This document shows, piece after piece, positions 16,440-24,598 of a stretch of 33,196 nucleotides of DNA. Position 1 is the first letter of the stretch. Each line of letters starts with the position of its first letter. A program made the translations under genes and the position numbers. The DNA comes from Verrucomicrobiota bacterium (GTDB lineage: Bacteria > Verrucomicrobiota > Verrucomicrobiia > Limisphaerales > UBA1100): positions 1 to 33,196 of the forward strand of contig JASLKQ010000033.1 in NCBI GenBank assembly GCA_030747505.1, given 5' to 3'. The notes beneath the pieces are model-generated. The model was not told the DNA's origin, made no database searches, and was given only the letters and a program-made list of their open reading frames with translations.

Positions 16440-17521
16440 TTCACCTGTTTTTTAAGCCCGGAACGAATCACATCGTGATGCCGGGACATGTAGTAAAAGC
16501 TCTGTTTACTACTGCGCTCCCCCAGACAAAATTGAAACTCAATCCGATAACCGCCCTTTGGCCAGTCTGGCCCCTCCAAGGCGAGTGCATGGACAACGGT
16601 GCTGATACTCTGGCCGGGATTGAGTGTGACCGGTTCAGATGGCCGTAATAACCCTACAGAACCGGGCATCGAGTAGGATTTACTCTGGCACAAAACCACA
16701 AGGCTTTCCTTCCATAAAATACGTTTACCCTGCCGCCTCAGTGCTTCAATAACCAATGGCTTATCTGTTGGATTGCTTATAGAGATCTTATATTCCCCAT
16801 CTCCATCAGGATTAGTCCATTTAATCTCCTTTGCAGGCGGTACTTTTTCAACGGAAAAGGCTACCCCTCCACCGACAAGCAAGGCTGGCCTGCCTGTAAC
16901 ACTACAGAAATGCTTGGCATCAACTTTTTGCGTCTTGGGCCAAGCTCGGCCTTTTTGCCCCACCCAAGGTGAAATCAACTTGCCAGCCATATTCTTCCAA
17001 CCCAGAGGCAATTCACAGGCAAGCCGAATTAAATCTAGTTTCTTTTCATCGGCCTCTTCCAATGCTTCAACCCGAAGGCCTCCACGCACGTTAGACAGGG
17101 CAACGACAATCTTACCTTTAGGATAAACCGGCTTTTGCTGCTGCCGTGCCGAATGATTTGCGGTGAGATTATTGGCCGCCTTTAAATTTCCCCGCAAAAC
17201 ACCCTCTATTTTCATGGTAAGGGTATGATTGTAGATCGGAGGAAATGATCGGGCTGTAGGCCCTTGTTTGATTTCCGTAATCGTGGCAATGGCAACCATC
17301 TGTTTCTCCCCCCACTGAACCGGTTGTGGTTTGGCATTCTGACCAGGGAAACGGCCGGGCAGACGTCCCGGCAAGGGCCTTCTTCCTGGAACCGGACGTG
17401 GGACTGGCTGAACCGCTGGACGCAGCTCAGGCTTAACCTGTACTTTTGGCGGATCCGTAGCCAGAACAGTGAAAGTCAGAGAAACAGCAAAAGCTAATTG
17501 AAACATATATTTTGTTCTCAT
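16436..17521 (-). CDS. Exported protein of unknown function with Pro/Gly/Arg-rich linker
   Basis: A 361-residue protein that I do not recognise. A signal peptide (about 1-21) is followed by a low-complexity segment rich in Pro, Arg and Gly (about 28-65, PVPRPVPGRRPLPGRLPGRF). Then comes a mostly beta-rich region with GEKQMVAIATITEIKQGPTAR and YKISISNPTDKPLVIEAL, the latter resembling an Ig-like or bacterial-surface beta-sandwich. No catalytic motif is evident. It is divergent from the zinc alcohol dehydrogenase gene and convergent with the Gfo/Idh/MocA gene. Coding is supported by the long frame, the signal peptide and the operon-free fit between neighbours. Confidence 0.8.
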   Translation of the reverse strand: MRTKYMFQLAFAVSLTFTVLATDPPKVQVKPELRPAVQPVPRPVPGRRPLPGRLPGRFPGQNAKPQPVQWGEKQMVAIATITEIKQGPTARSFPPIYNHTLTMKIEGVLRGNLKAANNLTANHSARQQQKPVYPKGKIVVALSNVRGGLRVEALEEADEKKLDLIRLACELPLGWKNMAGKLISPWVGQKGRAWPKTQKVDAKHFCSVTGRPALLVGGGVAFSVEKVPPAKEIKWTNPDGDGEYKISISNPTDKPLVIEALRRQGKRILWKESLVVLCQSKSYSMPGSVGLLRPSEPVTLNPGQSISTVVHALALEGPDWPKGGYRIEFQFCLGERSSKQSFYYMSRHHDVIRSGLKKQVN

Positions 17522-17541
17522 ATGATTTTTTACTTCTTCTA

Positions 17542-17553
17542 CCAGACGATTTC
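17542..17553 (-). promoter_or_regulatory. Candidate shared regulatory motif (weaker copy)
   Basis: On the minus strand this reads GAAATCGTCTGG, in the 130-bp gap between the unknown exported protein and the zinc alcohol dehydrogenase. It matches the copy at 6461-6472 in 10 of 12 bases and the copy at 3024-3035 in 8 of 12. The match is suggestive only. Confidence 0.2.
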
Positions 17554-17651
17554 AAATGGTCAACCCTTCCCAATGTCATTTTGCAGGCACTACTTCAAAA
17601 ATTTAAATCCTTTGCTGGCGGGGGGCTGAAAGAATACTCTCTTCGCCCCAC

Positions 17652-18689
17652 ATGAAGGCACTACTGCTAGAGGAATATAGAAAGCTGACTATCACTGACA
17701 TGCCTCAACCAAAAGTAGGCGATCATGACGTATTGGTGCAAATCAAAGCCTGCGGCATTTGCGGGAGCGACATTCACGGCTTTGACGGCTCCAGCGGCAG
17801 ACGCGTTCCACCACTCATCATGGGTCATGAGGCGGCAGGCGTGGTGACCGATACCGGAAGTGCTGTCACTCAGGTGAAGGAAGGCGATCGTGTTACGTTC
17901 GATTCAATGGTATCCTGCGGCAATTGTTATTTTTGTGGACGCAATGAGATGAACCTCTGCGAAAACAGGAGAGTATTGGGTGTCTCCTGCGAAGATTACC
18001 GCCAACACGGTTGTTTTGCGGAGTATGCCGTAGTGCCAGAACATATCATTTACCCGATGCCCGACAACCTTCCCTTTGAGCATGCCGCGATGATTGAGCC
18101 GGTTTCAGTTGCAGTACACGCTGTAAAGCGTACTCCGATCTCAAAAGGCGACACGGCCGCGGTCATTGGAGCGGGAATGATCGGATTACTGGTCGTGCAG
18201 GCACTTAAAGCCGCCGGTTGCTCCAAAGTTATTGCGGTTGATTTAGCCGATGAAAAACTCAAGCTTGCCCAGGAACTGGGCGCAGATTCCGGCATCAACC
18301 CCGAGGCCACCGACGCAGTAAAATCCATTCAAGAGGCCACCGACGGCCGCGGTGCGGACATCACCATGGAAGTTGTCGGTGCCACGGCAACTGTGAAGAG
18401 TGCCGTTGAAAGCACCCGCAAGGGCGGTCATGTAACACTGGTTGGCAACCTGGCTCCTGAAGTGGATTTCCCTTTGCAATCGGTTGTTACCCGTGAAATT
18501 ACCATCTATGGCTCCTGTGCTTCCAACGGCGAATACCCTGAGTGCATAGATCTTCTAGCTCGTGGGATAATCAAGGTGGATTCCCTGATCAGCGCCAAGG
18601 TTCCACTTGAGGAAGGTGCGGACTGGTTTGATCGCTTATACGCAGCCGAGGCGGGCTTGATGAAGGTTATACTACAGCCAAGCAGTTAG
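17652..18689 (+). CDS. Zinc-dependent medium-chain alcohol dehydrogenase
   Basis: A 345-residue medium-chain dehydrogenase of the sorbitol/galactitol-phosphate/threonine dehydrogenase type, using NAD(P) to oxidise a polyol or sugar-acid hydroxyl. Catalytic zinc ligands are Cys37 (ACGICGSDIHG), His59-Glu60 (MGHEAAG) and Glu149 (IEPVSVAVHA). The structural zinc is bound by four cysteines in CGNCYFCGRNEMNLC (89, 92, 95, 103). The Rossmann motif is VIGAGMIGLL (172-180). The ATG at 17652 fits the family start (MKALLL). It converges with the PfkB sugar kinase gene with a 4-bp stop overlap. Substrate is inferred to be a sugar acid or polyol from context only. Confidence 0.92.
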   Translation: MKALLLEEYRKLTITDMPQPKVGDHDVLVQIKACGICGSDIHGFDGSSGRRVPPLIMGHEAAGVVTDTGSAVTQVKEGDRVTFDSMVSCGNCYFCGRNEMNLCENRRVLGVSCEDYRQHGCFAEYAVVPEHIIYPMPDNLPFEHAAMIEPVSVAVHAVKRTPISKGDTAAVIGAGMIGLLVVQALKAAGCSKVIAVDLADEKLKLAQELGADSGINPEATDAVKSIQEATDGRGADITMEVVGATATVKSAVESTRKGGHVTLVGNLAPEVDFPLQSVVTREITIYGSCASNGEYPECIDLLARGIIKVDSLISAKVPLEEGADWFDRLYAAEAGLMKVILQPSS

Positions 18690-19786
18690 CGTTGCACTCG
18701 CGATCCACCCCCACTCATCAGGTGCTCCACCTCTGCCTTGGTGGCCATGGAGGTATCTCCGGGTGTGGTCATCGCCAGTGCCCCATGCGCCGCACCGTAT
18801 TCAACCGCCTGCTGCGGGTCTCCAGTTGAAATAAACCCGTAAATGAGCCCACTGGCAAAACTATCGCCGCCGCCAACACGATCGAAAATCTCCAGATCTG
18901 TACGATTTGTTGCCTCATAGAAATTGCCATCGGCCCAGCATATGGCTCCCCAGTCGTTCACTGTGGCACTTTTTACCGCTCTCAAGGTCGTGGCGGTAAC
19001 CTTGAAATTGGGAAATTCAGCCACTGCAGTATTGATCATGTTCTTGAAGGCATCGATCTCAATCGTGGATATATTTTCATCCACACCTTCCACTTCAAAT
19101 CCGAGGCATGCTGTAAAGTCCTCCTCATTACCGATCATCACATCAACATACTTTGCAATTTCCCGGTTAACTTCCTGAGCCTTGGCCTGACCTCCGATAC
19201 TACTCCACAGACTGGGGCGGTAATTGAGATCATAAGAGACAATCGTTCCGTGTTTCTTGGCCGCCTGCACCGCCTCGATGACCATCTCCGGCGTGGTGTC
19301 AGACAATGCGGCAAAAATACCTCCTGTATGAAACCACCGAACCCCATCCTCTCCAAAAATCTTCTGCCAATCGATATCGCCCTTTTTAAGCTGTGAAGCA
19401 GCCGTGTGGCCCCGGTCGGGCACTCCCTTGGCTCCGCGAATACCAAATCCCCGCTCGGTAAAGTTCAAGCCATTGCGCACTGTCCGGCCAATTCCGTCAT
19501 AGTCCCGCCATTGGATATAATCCACATCCACACCGCCCTGCATGATGAAATCCTCCACCAACCGACCCACCTCGTTATCTGCAAAAGCCGTTACCACACC
19601 GGTATTCATACCAAAACAACGCCGCAAACCACGGGCCACGTTGTATTCACCGCCGCCCTCCCACACATCAAGTCGACGGGCTGTTCGCACGCGCCCCTCT
19701 CCGGGATCGAGCCGCAGCATAATTTCACCCAAGGCCATCATGTCATAGCGACACTGACCAGCAGGCTTGATTTCCATTACAGACAT
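18686..19786 (-). CDS. kdgK: PfkB family kinase, 2-keto-3-deoxygluconate kinase-like
   Basis: A 366-residue ribokinase-fold (PfkB) kinase. It shows the N-terminal sugar-binding WEGGGEYNVARGL (43-54), SYDLNYRPSLW (184-194) typical of KDG kinases, and the PfkB signature FDRVGGGDSFASGLIYG with catalytic Asp308. KdgK phosphorylates 2-keto-3-deoxygluconate to KDPG before aldol cleavage. Other keto-sugar kinases look similar, so the symbol is tentative. The start at 19786 is the longest; Met4 or Met16 are possible alternatives. With uxaC and the dehydratase elsewhere in the window it would complete a route from uronates to KDPG, while the DHDPS-family aldolase offers a non-phosphorylating alternative. 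Confidence 0.8.
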   Translation of the reverse strand: MSVMEIKPAGQCRYDMMALGEIMLRLDPGEGRVRTARRLDVWEGGGEYNVARGLRRCFGMNTGVVTAFADNEVGRLVEDFIMQGGVDVDYIQWRDYDGIGRTVRNGLNFTERGFGIRGAKGVPDRGHTAASQLKKGDIDWQKIFGEDGVRWFHTGGIFAALSDTTPEMVIEAVQAAKKHGTIVSYDLNYRPSLWSSIGGQAKAQEVNREIAKYVDVMIGNEEDFTACLGFEVEGVDENISTIEIDAFKNMINTAVAEFPNFKVTATTLRAVKSATVNDWGAICWADGNFYEATNRTDLEIFDRVGGGDSFASGLIYGFISTGDPQQAVEYGAAHGALAMTTPGDTSMATKAEVEHLMSGGGSRVQR

Positions 19787-19881
19787 AGGAGGCGCAGGGT
19801 GTGCAAAAATACCCCAAAAAACAATCTTTTTTGAACTTGTGCTACTTGACTCGTCCCCAATGAACCTTCCAAGCTCTGCCC

Positions 19882-21102
19882 ATGAGAGATCCGCTCGTAA
19901 TCGTTTTTTGTTTTTTTAATTTCCTCCTGCTGGCCGATGATTGGCCTGAGTTCCGTGGCCCTAATGCACAAGGATATGCCGAAGAAGTAAAACTACCCAC
20001 CGACATAAGCACCAAAAGCCCCCACCTGAGATGGAAGACTCCTGTCCCCGGTTCGGGGTGGAGTTCGCCCGTCATCCTGAAGAGCCGCATCTATCTCACA
20101 AGTGCAATTGAAGAAGGCCAGGCAATAACGTTAAACGCGCTCTGCTTCGATGCCAATAACGGTAAACAACTCTGGAAAACCGCGGTTATCAATGTTGCCA
20201 AGGCCCCGCGTATGCACCGTAAAAACAGCCAGGCCAGCCCGACCCCCATCGTAACAAACGGACGTCTTTACGTACACTTTGGTCATATGGGAACAGCTTG
20301 CCTTGATCTCAATGGCAAAATAATCTGGAAAAATGAAGCTGTTAAATATTCTCCAGTCCATGGAAACGGTGGCACCCCGGCATTGTTGGCTGGCAAACTT
20401 ATTTTCAGTTGTGACGGTGCCAAAAACCCATTCGTAATCGCCTTGAATGCAAGGGATGGCTCGCAGGTGTGGAAAGTCAATCGCAGTGTAAATGCCAAAA
20501 AGAAATTTTCCTTCTGTACTCCCCTCATACTGAAGGGCACAGGAGGCACACAAATATTACTCCCGGGCAGTGACATGATTGGCGCCTATGATCCGAATAA
20601 CGGTAAAGAAATCTGGCGTGTCACCTATGATGGGTACTCTGTAGTGCCTCGTCCGGTGGTTGGACATGGGATGGTGTTTTTCAGCACTGGCTTTGACCGG
20701 GCTAAGGCTATGGCTGTAAAACTGGGAGGCAAAGGGGATGTAACCAAGACACACATAAAATGGGTTCTGCCCAAAGGCGCGCCGCATACTCCAAGCATGA
20801 TTCTCGATGGAGATGAACTTTATATGATTTCTGATGGAGGAATCGCCACCTGCGTGGACGCCAAGAGTGGCAAGGCTGTCTGGAGTGAACGTCTGGGAGG
20901 CAATTGCTCAGCCTCTCCCATTCTGGCAGATGGAAAACTTTATGTAATTAACGAGTCTGGAATGGTCTATGTATTGGATGCTGGAGAAAAATTTAACCTT
21001 CTTTCCAAGAATAATCTGAATGAACGCACCCTTGCCTCGCCAGCCGTAGCTGACGGCGCACTCTTCATACGCACTGATAAGAATCTATTTAAGTTCCAAT
21101 AG
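19882..21102 (+). CDS. Exported PQQ-like beta-propeller protein
   Basis: A 406-residue exported propeller of the PQQ-binding-like/BamB-like repeat family. A short signal peptide (about 1-18) is followed by DDWPEFRGPNAQG, the entry motif common to these proteins in Verrucomicrobiota and Planctomycetota. Tryptophan-docking repeats recur: NNGKQLWKT, LNGKIIWKN, RDGSQVWKV, NNGKEIWRV and KSGKAVWSE, at least five blades. No haem or metal motif is seen, so a redox role with PQQ is not shown. It may be a binding or assembly protein. It is divergent from the kdgK-like gene by 95 bp. Confidence 0.85.
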   Translation: MRDPLVIVFCFFNFLLLADDWPEFRGPNAQGYAEEVKLPTDISTKSPHLRWKTPVPGSGWSSPVILKSRIYLTSAIEEGQAITLNALCFDANNGKQLWKTAVINVAKAPRMHRKNSQASPTPIVTNGRLYVHFGHMGTACLDLNGKIIWKNEAVKYSPVHGNGGTPALLAGKLIFSCDGAKNPFVIALNARDGSQVWKVNRSVNAKKKFSFCTPLILKGTGGTQILLPGSDMIGAYDPNNGKEIWRVTYDGYSVVPRPVVGHGMVFFSTGFDRAKAMAVKLGGKGDVTKTHIKWVLPKGAPHTPSMILDGDELYMISDGGIATCVDAKSGKAVWSERLGGNCSASPILADGKLYVINESGMVYVLDAGEKFNLLSKNNLNERTLASPAVADGALFIRTDKNLFKFQ

Positions 21103-21152
21103 ATAACAAAAATGAACCGGAGGCGTTCAAAACCTCTGCGAGAGGCAGGAGA

Positions 21153-22568
21153 CTAAAGCTCCATACTGCTGTAACTATCGGCAATTCTCTCGATCGCCAG
21201 TACAAACGACGCCGTGCGTAAATCCACAACTGCATCTCGTGCGTTAAAAATATCACGAATATTATTGTAGGCCTCGCGCATGGTATCATCCAAGCCTGAG
21301 CGAACCAGATCCAACTCGTCTGGACCAGAGATCAACTTCTTCTTGGTTGCATCAGAAACTGTTTTACCTGTGGCTTCTTCAATTGCCTCAACTAGCCCCT
21401 TGCTCTGAGCCTCTTCATATCGTCGCTGCATCCTCCCGAACCGAATATGTGACAAATTCTTGATCCACTCGAAATACGACACGGTTACCCCGCCTGCGTT
21501 CAGGTAGGCATCGGGGATAATCACCACACCTTTATTTCGCAGAATTTCATCAGCTCCAAAGGTCACCGGGCCATTGGCAGCTTCGGCTATCAACTTGGTA
21601 TTAATCCTGTCAGCGTTTCCTTGATGAATTTGGCTTTCCAATGCAGCCGGAAGGAGAATATCACACTCCTTCTCCAACACCGAAGGACCATCCTCAACAT
21701 ATTCGGATCCAGGAAAGCCTTTCACCCCACTGTTCTCCATACGGTACGCATGAACCTCTTCGATATTCAGCCCAGCATCGTTTATTATCGCTCCATCGCG
21801 CTCAATAATTGTCGTGATCAGCGCTCCATCTTCTTCTGAAAGGAACTTTGCGGCGTGAAAGCCCACATTACCCAGGCCTTGAACCACAATTCGCTTCCCT
21901 TCAAGTCCTCCTTCCATTCCTGCCCTCTTAACGTCTTCAGGGTGCCGGAAAAATTCCTGTAATCCATATTGAACCCCGCGCCCTGTGGCCTCGGTCCGCC
22001 CACGTATCCCTCCATTATCCACCGGTTTGCCGGTCACACACCCGAGGCCATTTATATCCTGAGGGTTTAGTTGGCGATATTCATCAGCCATCCATGCCAT
22101 TTCACGGCCTCCGGTCCCCATATCCGGGGCCGGTACATTCAAGCCCGGGCTAATCAAGCTGCGTTTATTCAACTCCTGAGTAAATCGGCGTGTAATATGT
22201 TCCAGCTCTTCTGCTGAATAATCCTTTGGCCGAAGACACAATGCCCCCTTGGAACCTCCATAGGGAACATCAACAATGGCACACTTATAACTCATCAAGG
22301 CAGCCAGCGCCTCAACTTCCTGTTGATTTGCAAAATCGGCGTAGCGAATACCCCCCTTAACAGGCAACCGATGCTCACTATGCACCGCACGCCATCCGGA
22401 AAAAACCTTATACTCCCCACGAAGTTTAACGCCGAATTTAACCTGATAAACCGAATTACAGGTACGAATCTGCTCTGATAATCCAATCGGCAAATCGAGT
22501 GTGGCTGCAGCTCGATCAAACATGAGGTCTACATTTTCCCTAAAAGAAGGTTCGTTGGAATTTTGCAT
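21153..22568 (-). CDS. gdhA: Glutamate dehydrogenase
   Basis: A 471-residue Glu/Leu/Phe/Val dehydrogenase that converts glutamate to 2-oxoglutarate and ammonia, or the reverse. Substrate-binding KGGIRYA (71-77) and the catalytic lysine in PYGGSKGAL (Lys107) are intact, as is PAPDMGTGGREMAWM. The NAD(P)-binding domain has VVQGLGNVGFHAAKFL, and TKLIAEAANGPVT is the expected C-terminal signature. The length is slightly above the 410-450 of typical hexameric forms. The ATG at 22568 has no Shine-Dalgarno site. It is divergent from the TPR gene by 102 bp. Coenzyme preference cannot be settled by eye. Confidence 0.94.
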   Translation of the reverse strand: MQNSNEPSFRENVDLMFDRAAATLDLPIGLSEQIRTCNSVYQVKFGVKLRGEYKVFSGWRAVHSEHRLPVKGGIRYADFANQQEVEALAALMSYKCAIVDVPYGGSKGALCLRPKDYSAEELEHITRRFTQELNKRSLISPGLNVPAPDMGTGGREMAWMADEYRQLNPQDINGLGCVTGKPVDNGGIRGRTEATGRGVQYGLQEFFRHPEDVKRAGMEGGLEGKRIVVQGLGNVGFHAAKFLSEEDGALITTIIERDGAIINDAGLNIEEVHAYRMENSGVKGFPGSEYVEDGPSVLEKECDILLPAALESQIHQGNADRINTKLIAEAANGPVTFGADEILRNKGVVIIPDAYLNAGGVTVSYFEWIKNLSHIRFGRMQRRYEEAQSKGLVEAIEEATGKTVSDATKKKLISGPDELDLVRSGLDDTMREAYNNIRDIFNARDAVVDLRTASFVLAIERIADSYSSMEL

Positions 22569-22670
22569 TTTTAATGAAAAAGGAGTATATTGAGGTGAGC
22601 GTGGGCGGGGTGAATATACCCTTGGCTCAATTGGGGGTCTATTACAAAACTACCGTTTTTTTACAGTCGC

Positions 22671-23180
22671 ATGCATATCCTGGATCCAACTGATTTACAT
22701 CGCCTCCGGGCTGCAGAAGGTTGGTTGGATTTGGGTAACCCAGAGGAAGCTCGATGTGAACTCGACCTAATTCCCAGCCCCCAGAAAAACCACCCCAAAG
22801 TCTTGGAGTTGAGATGGAATTTGTTTGCCGCCGAAAAAAACTGGAACGCTTGCGTAAGAACCGCTGAACTACTCGTCAAAGAATCTCCAGAGAAGCCTGA
22901 TGGATGGATTCATCGTTCGTTTGCATTGCACGAAATGAAACAAACCGAGAAAGCGTTCTCTTTACTGGAACCTGCCCGCAAACTGTTTTCCAAGCAATGG
23001 GTCATCCCTTACAATCTGGCCTGTTATCTTACCCAACTGGGAAGAATTGAGGAAGCTGCCAAGGAACTTCACTCAGCCCTGCGGATCGATTCTCGAGCCG
23101 TTAAAACGGCCGCGGCCACTGACCCAGATTTAGAACCGCTGCGCCAAAGCATCGATCAGTTGCGCAATAACGAAGACTAG
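22671..23180 (+). CDS. Small TPR-like protein
   Basis: A 169-residue soluble protein made of tetratricopeptide-like helical pairs, without signal peptide or membrane segment. Repeats show the W/L-x2-L/G-x2-A pattern, as in AAEGWLDLGNPEEARCELD, LRWNLFAAEKNWNACVRTAELL, IHRSFALHEMKQTEKAFSLL and PYNLACYLTQLGRIEEAAKELHSAL. It is expected to be a protein-binding adaptor. No partner is evident apart from its neighbours, the convergent GYF-cytochrome gene (4-bp stop overlap) and the divergent gdhA. Confidence 0.8.
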   Translation: MHILDPTDLHRLRAAEGWLDLGNPEEARCELDLIPSPQKNHPKVLELRWNLFAAEKNWNACVRTAELLVKESPEKPDGWIHRSFALHEMKQTEKAFSLLEPARKLFSKQWVIPYNLACYLTQLGRIEEAAKELHSALRIDSRAVKTAAATDPDLEPLRQSIDQLRNNED

Positions 23181-23863
23181 AACTTAGCCCCATCGGCGAT
23201 CCACTGAATGATCAGTGAAATTTCACTCTTAGAAACCCTCGGACCATTACCTGGGGGCATTTTCGTAGCCGCATCAGGAGCCAAACAGAGCACTAGCGGC
23301 GTGACGGCAAAATTACCCGGCTCATTGGGCGAAATAAATCCCCGCAGCGTAACAGGAGCACTGAAATCCAAATCCGCTTTGGCTTTCTTACTCTCCTTGT
23401 AATGGTGACACTCAAAGCACCGATGTTTTCTGAAAATCGGTTCTACCTTGGAGAAAGTCATTATCCCAGAAGGAGGTTGGGGCGATTCCTCTTGGGACGC
23501 CTGACTCTTGGGCAAGGAGTTCTCTTCGGACCCATTCGCTGCCTCGGATTTGCCACCACCACCACCTAAAGCGAACACCAAACCCACGCCCAAAACCAAT
23601 AAACCGACCACACCGCTGATTATCATTTTCTTTCTCTTGGACGAACTCCTCAACGGCACCTGCTCCACTGATAAATCACCAGGCGAAGGTAGTGTCGGTG
23701 CTGCAAATACTATACCGGGGACCTGTGTTATGGGCACCCAGTCTGACGCCCCTTCATACCAAGCTTGATCAGTGGGCAAAAGGGAACCTTGGGACAGAAA
23801 CAAATTCGCATCCTCCATGGTATATGGACCAAATCGGTCTCCATCACGCAACACATAGATCAT
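23177..23863 (-). CDS. GYF_2-TM-cytochrome c-like protein, copy 2
   Basis: A 228-residue protein with three parts. Residues 1-50 are a GYF_2 domain (VLRDGDRFGPYTMEDANLFL, AWYEGASDWVPITQVPG). After a linker, residues 80-101 form a transmembrane segment preceded by SSSKRKKM, which places the N-terminus in the cytoplasm. The exported part has a haem-binding CFECH (149-153) and a distal KMPPGNG (201-207), as in planctomycete-type cytochrome c (PSCyt1) domains. It is therefore predicted to be a membrane-anchored c-type cytochrome with a cytoplasmic protein-binding head. A paralogue with the same order lies 33 nt upstream, so the pair is probably one operon from tandem duplication. Confidence 0.82.
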   Translation of the reverse strand: MIYVLRDGDRFGPYTMEDANLFLSQGSLLPTDQAWYEGASDWVPITQVPGIVFAAPTLPSPGDLSVEQVPLRSSSKRKKMIISGVVGLLVLGVGLVFALGGGGGKSEAANGSEENSLPKSQASQEESPQPPSGIMTFSKVEPIFRKHRCFECHHYKESKKAKADLDFSAPVTLRGFISPNEPGNFAVTPLVLCLAPDAATKMPPGNGPRVSKSEISLIIQWIADGAKF

Positions 23864-23896
23864 TACACCATAACTCCCTTACAATTAAATTACCTT

Positions 23897-24547
23897 CTAG
23901 AACTTGGCCCCTCCATCAATCCACGCCTTCACTTTAGACAGTTCATCAGAATTGAGTTTGGTCCCATCATCAGGTGGAGGCATAAGTTCATCGGGGTCTG
24001 CAGCGGTTAAACTGTCCATGAAAGCGTCAATTTTATCGGTTACTGTATCAGGCTTATCAAGATCCAATTTGGCCTTTACCTTGCCTCCCTCGCTACTGTG
24101 ACAATCATAACAATTGTGTTCGCTGAATATCTTCTTGATCGTCGGCTCATATAACACCACCTCTTCAACCGGAGGTGTATCTCCATCTGCCTTCTCAGCG
24201 CCTCCTTTACTGTCTTTTAGAAACCCCGGCCAAACAAATAAAAGCACGCCAGCAATAACTGCCACCGCTGAAACTGCCCCCCCAATTATAATGATTTTCT
24301 TTTTCTTTGAGGAACCGGCAGCCGAATCAACACCGGGATCAGCAACACTTTCCTCAACAACAGGCGCAGCCATCGGCATCCCCGGTAACTGCACCCCGGG
24401 CACCTGATCCATGGTGACCCAAGCAGGAGCCCCTTCCCACCAAGCCTGATCAGTGGGCAGCATGGAACCCTGGGCTAAATATGCATTTAAATCTTCCAGG
24501 GTATAGGGGCCAAACTGTTGACCATCTCGCATCACGTGAATCATCAT
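23897..24547 (-). CDS. GYF_2-TM-cytochrome c-like protein, copy 1
   Basis: A 216-residue paralogue of the next gene. GYF_2 domain at about 3-52 (HVMRDGQQFGPYTLEDLNAYL, AWWEGAPAWVTMDQVPG), linker, lysine run KKKK (81-84), transmembrane segment about 85-107, then an acidic linker and a c-type cytochrome module with CYDCH (146-150), KVKAKLDLDKPD and LMPPPDDG (188-195, distal Met). The two copies match most closely in the GYF domain and the C-terminal WI-(A/D)-x-GAKF end and diverge in the linkers, so the duplication is not recent. Two adjacent ATG codons (24547 and 24544) are possible starts. Confidence 0.82.
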   Translation of the reverse strand: MMIHVMRDGQQFGPYTLEDLNAYLAQGSMLPTDQAWWEGAPAWVTMDQVPGVQLPGMPMAAPVVEESVADPGVDSAAGSSKKKKIIIIGGAVSAVAVIAGVLLFVWPGFLKDSKGGAEKADGDTPPVEEVVLYEPTIKKIFSEHNCYDCHSSEGGKVKAKLDLDKPDTVTDKIDAFMDSLTAADPDELMPPPDDGTKLNSDELSKVKAWIDGGAKF

Positions 24548-24598
24548 GGGCAGCAGACAGCTAACACCAAGCAGGACTTAGCAGCAAGACCGTTTCGG

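Noticed and set aside
21120-21160. Terminator between the PQQ-like gene and gdhA
   Set aside because: The only hairpin (CCTCT-GCG-AGAGG) has a 5-bp stem and no T-run on either strand, too weak to call.
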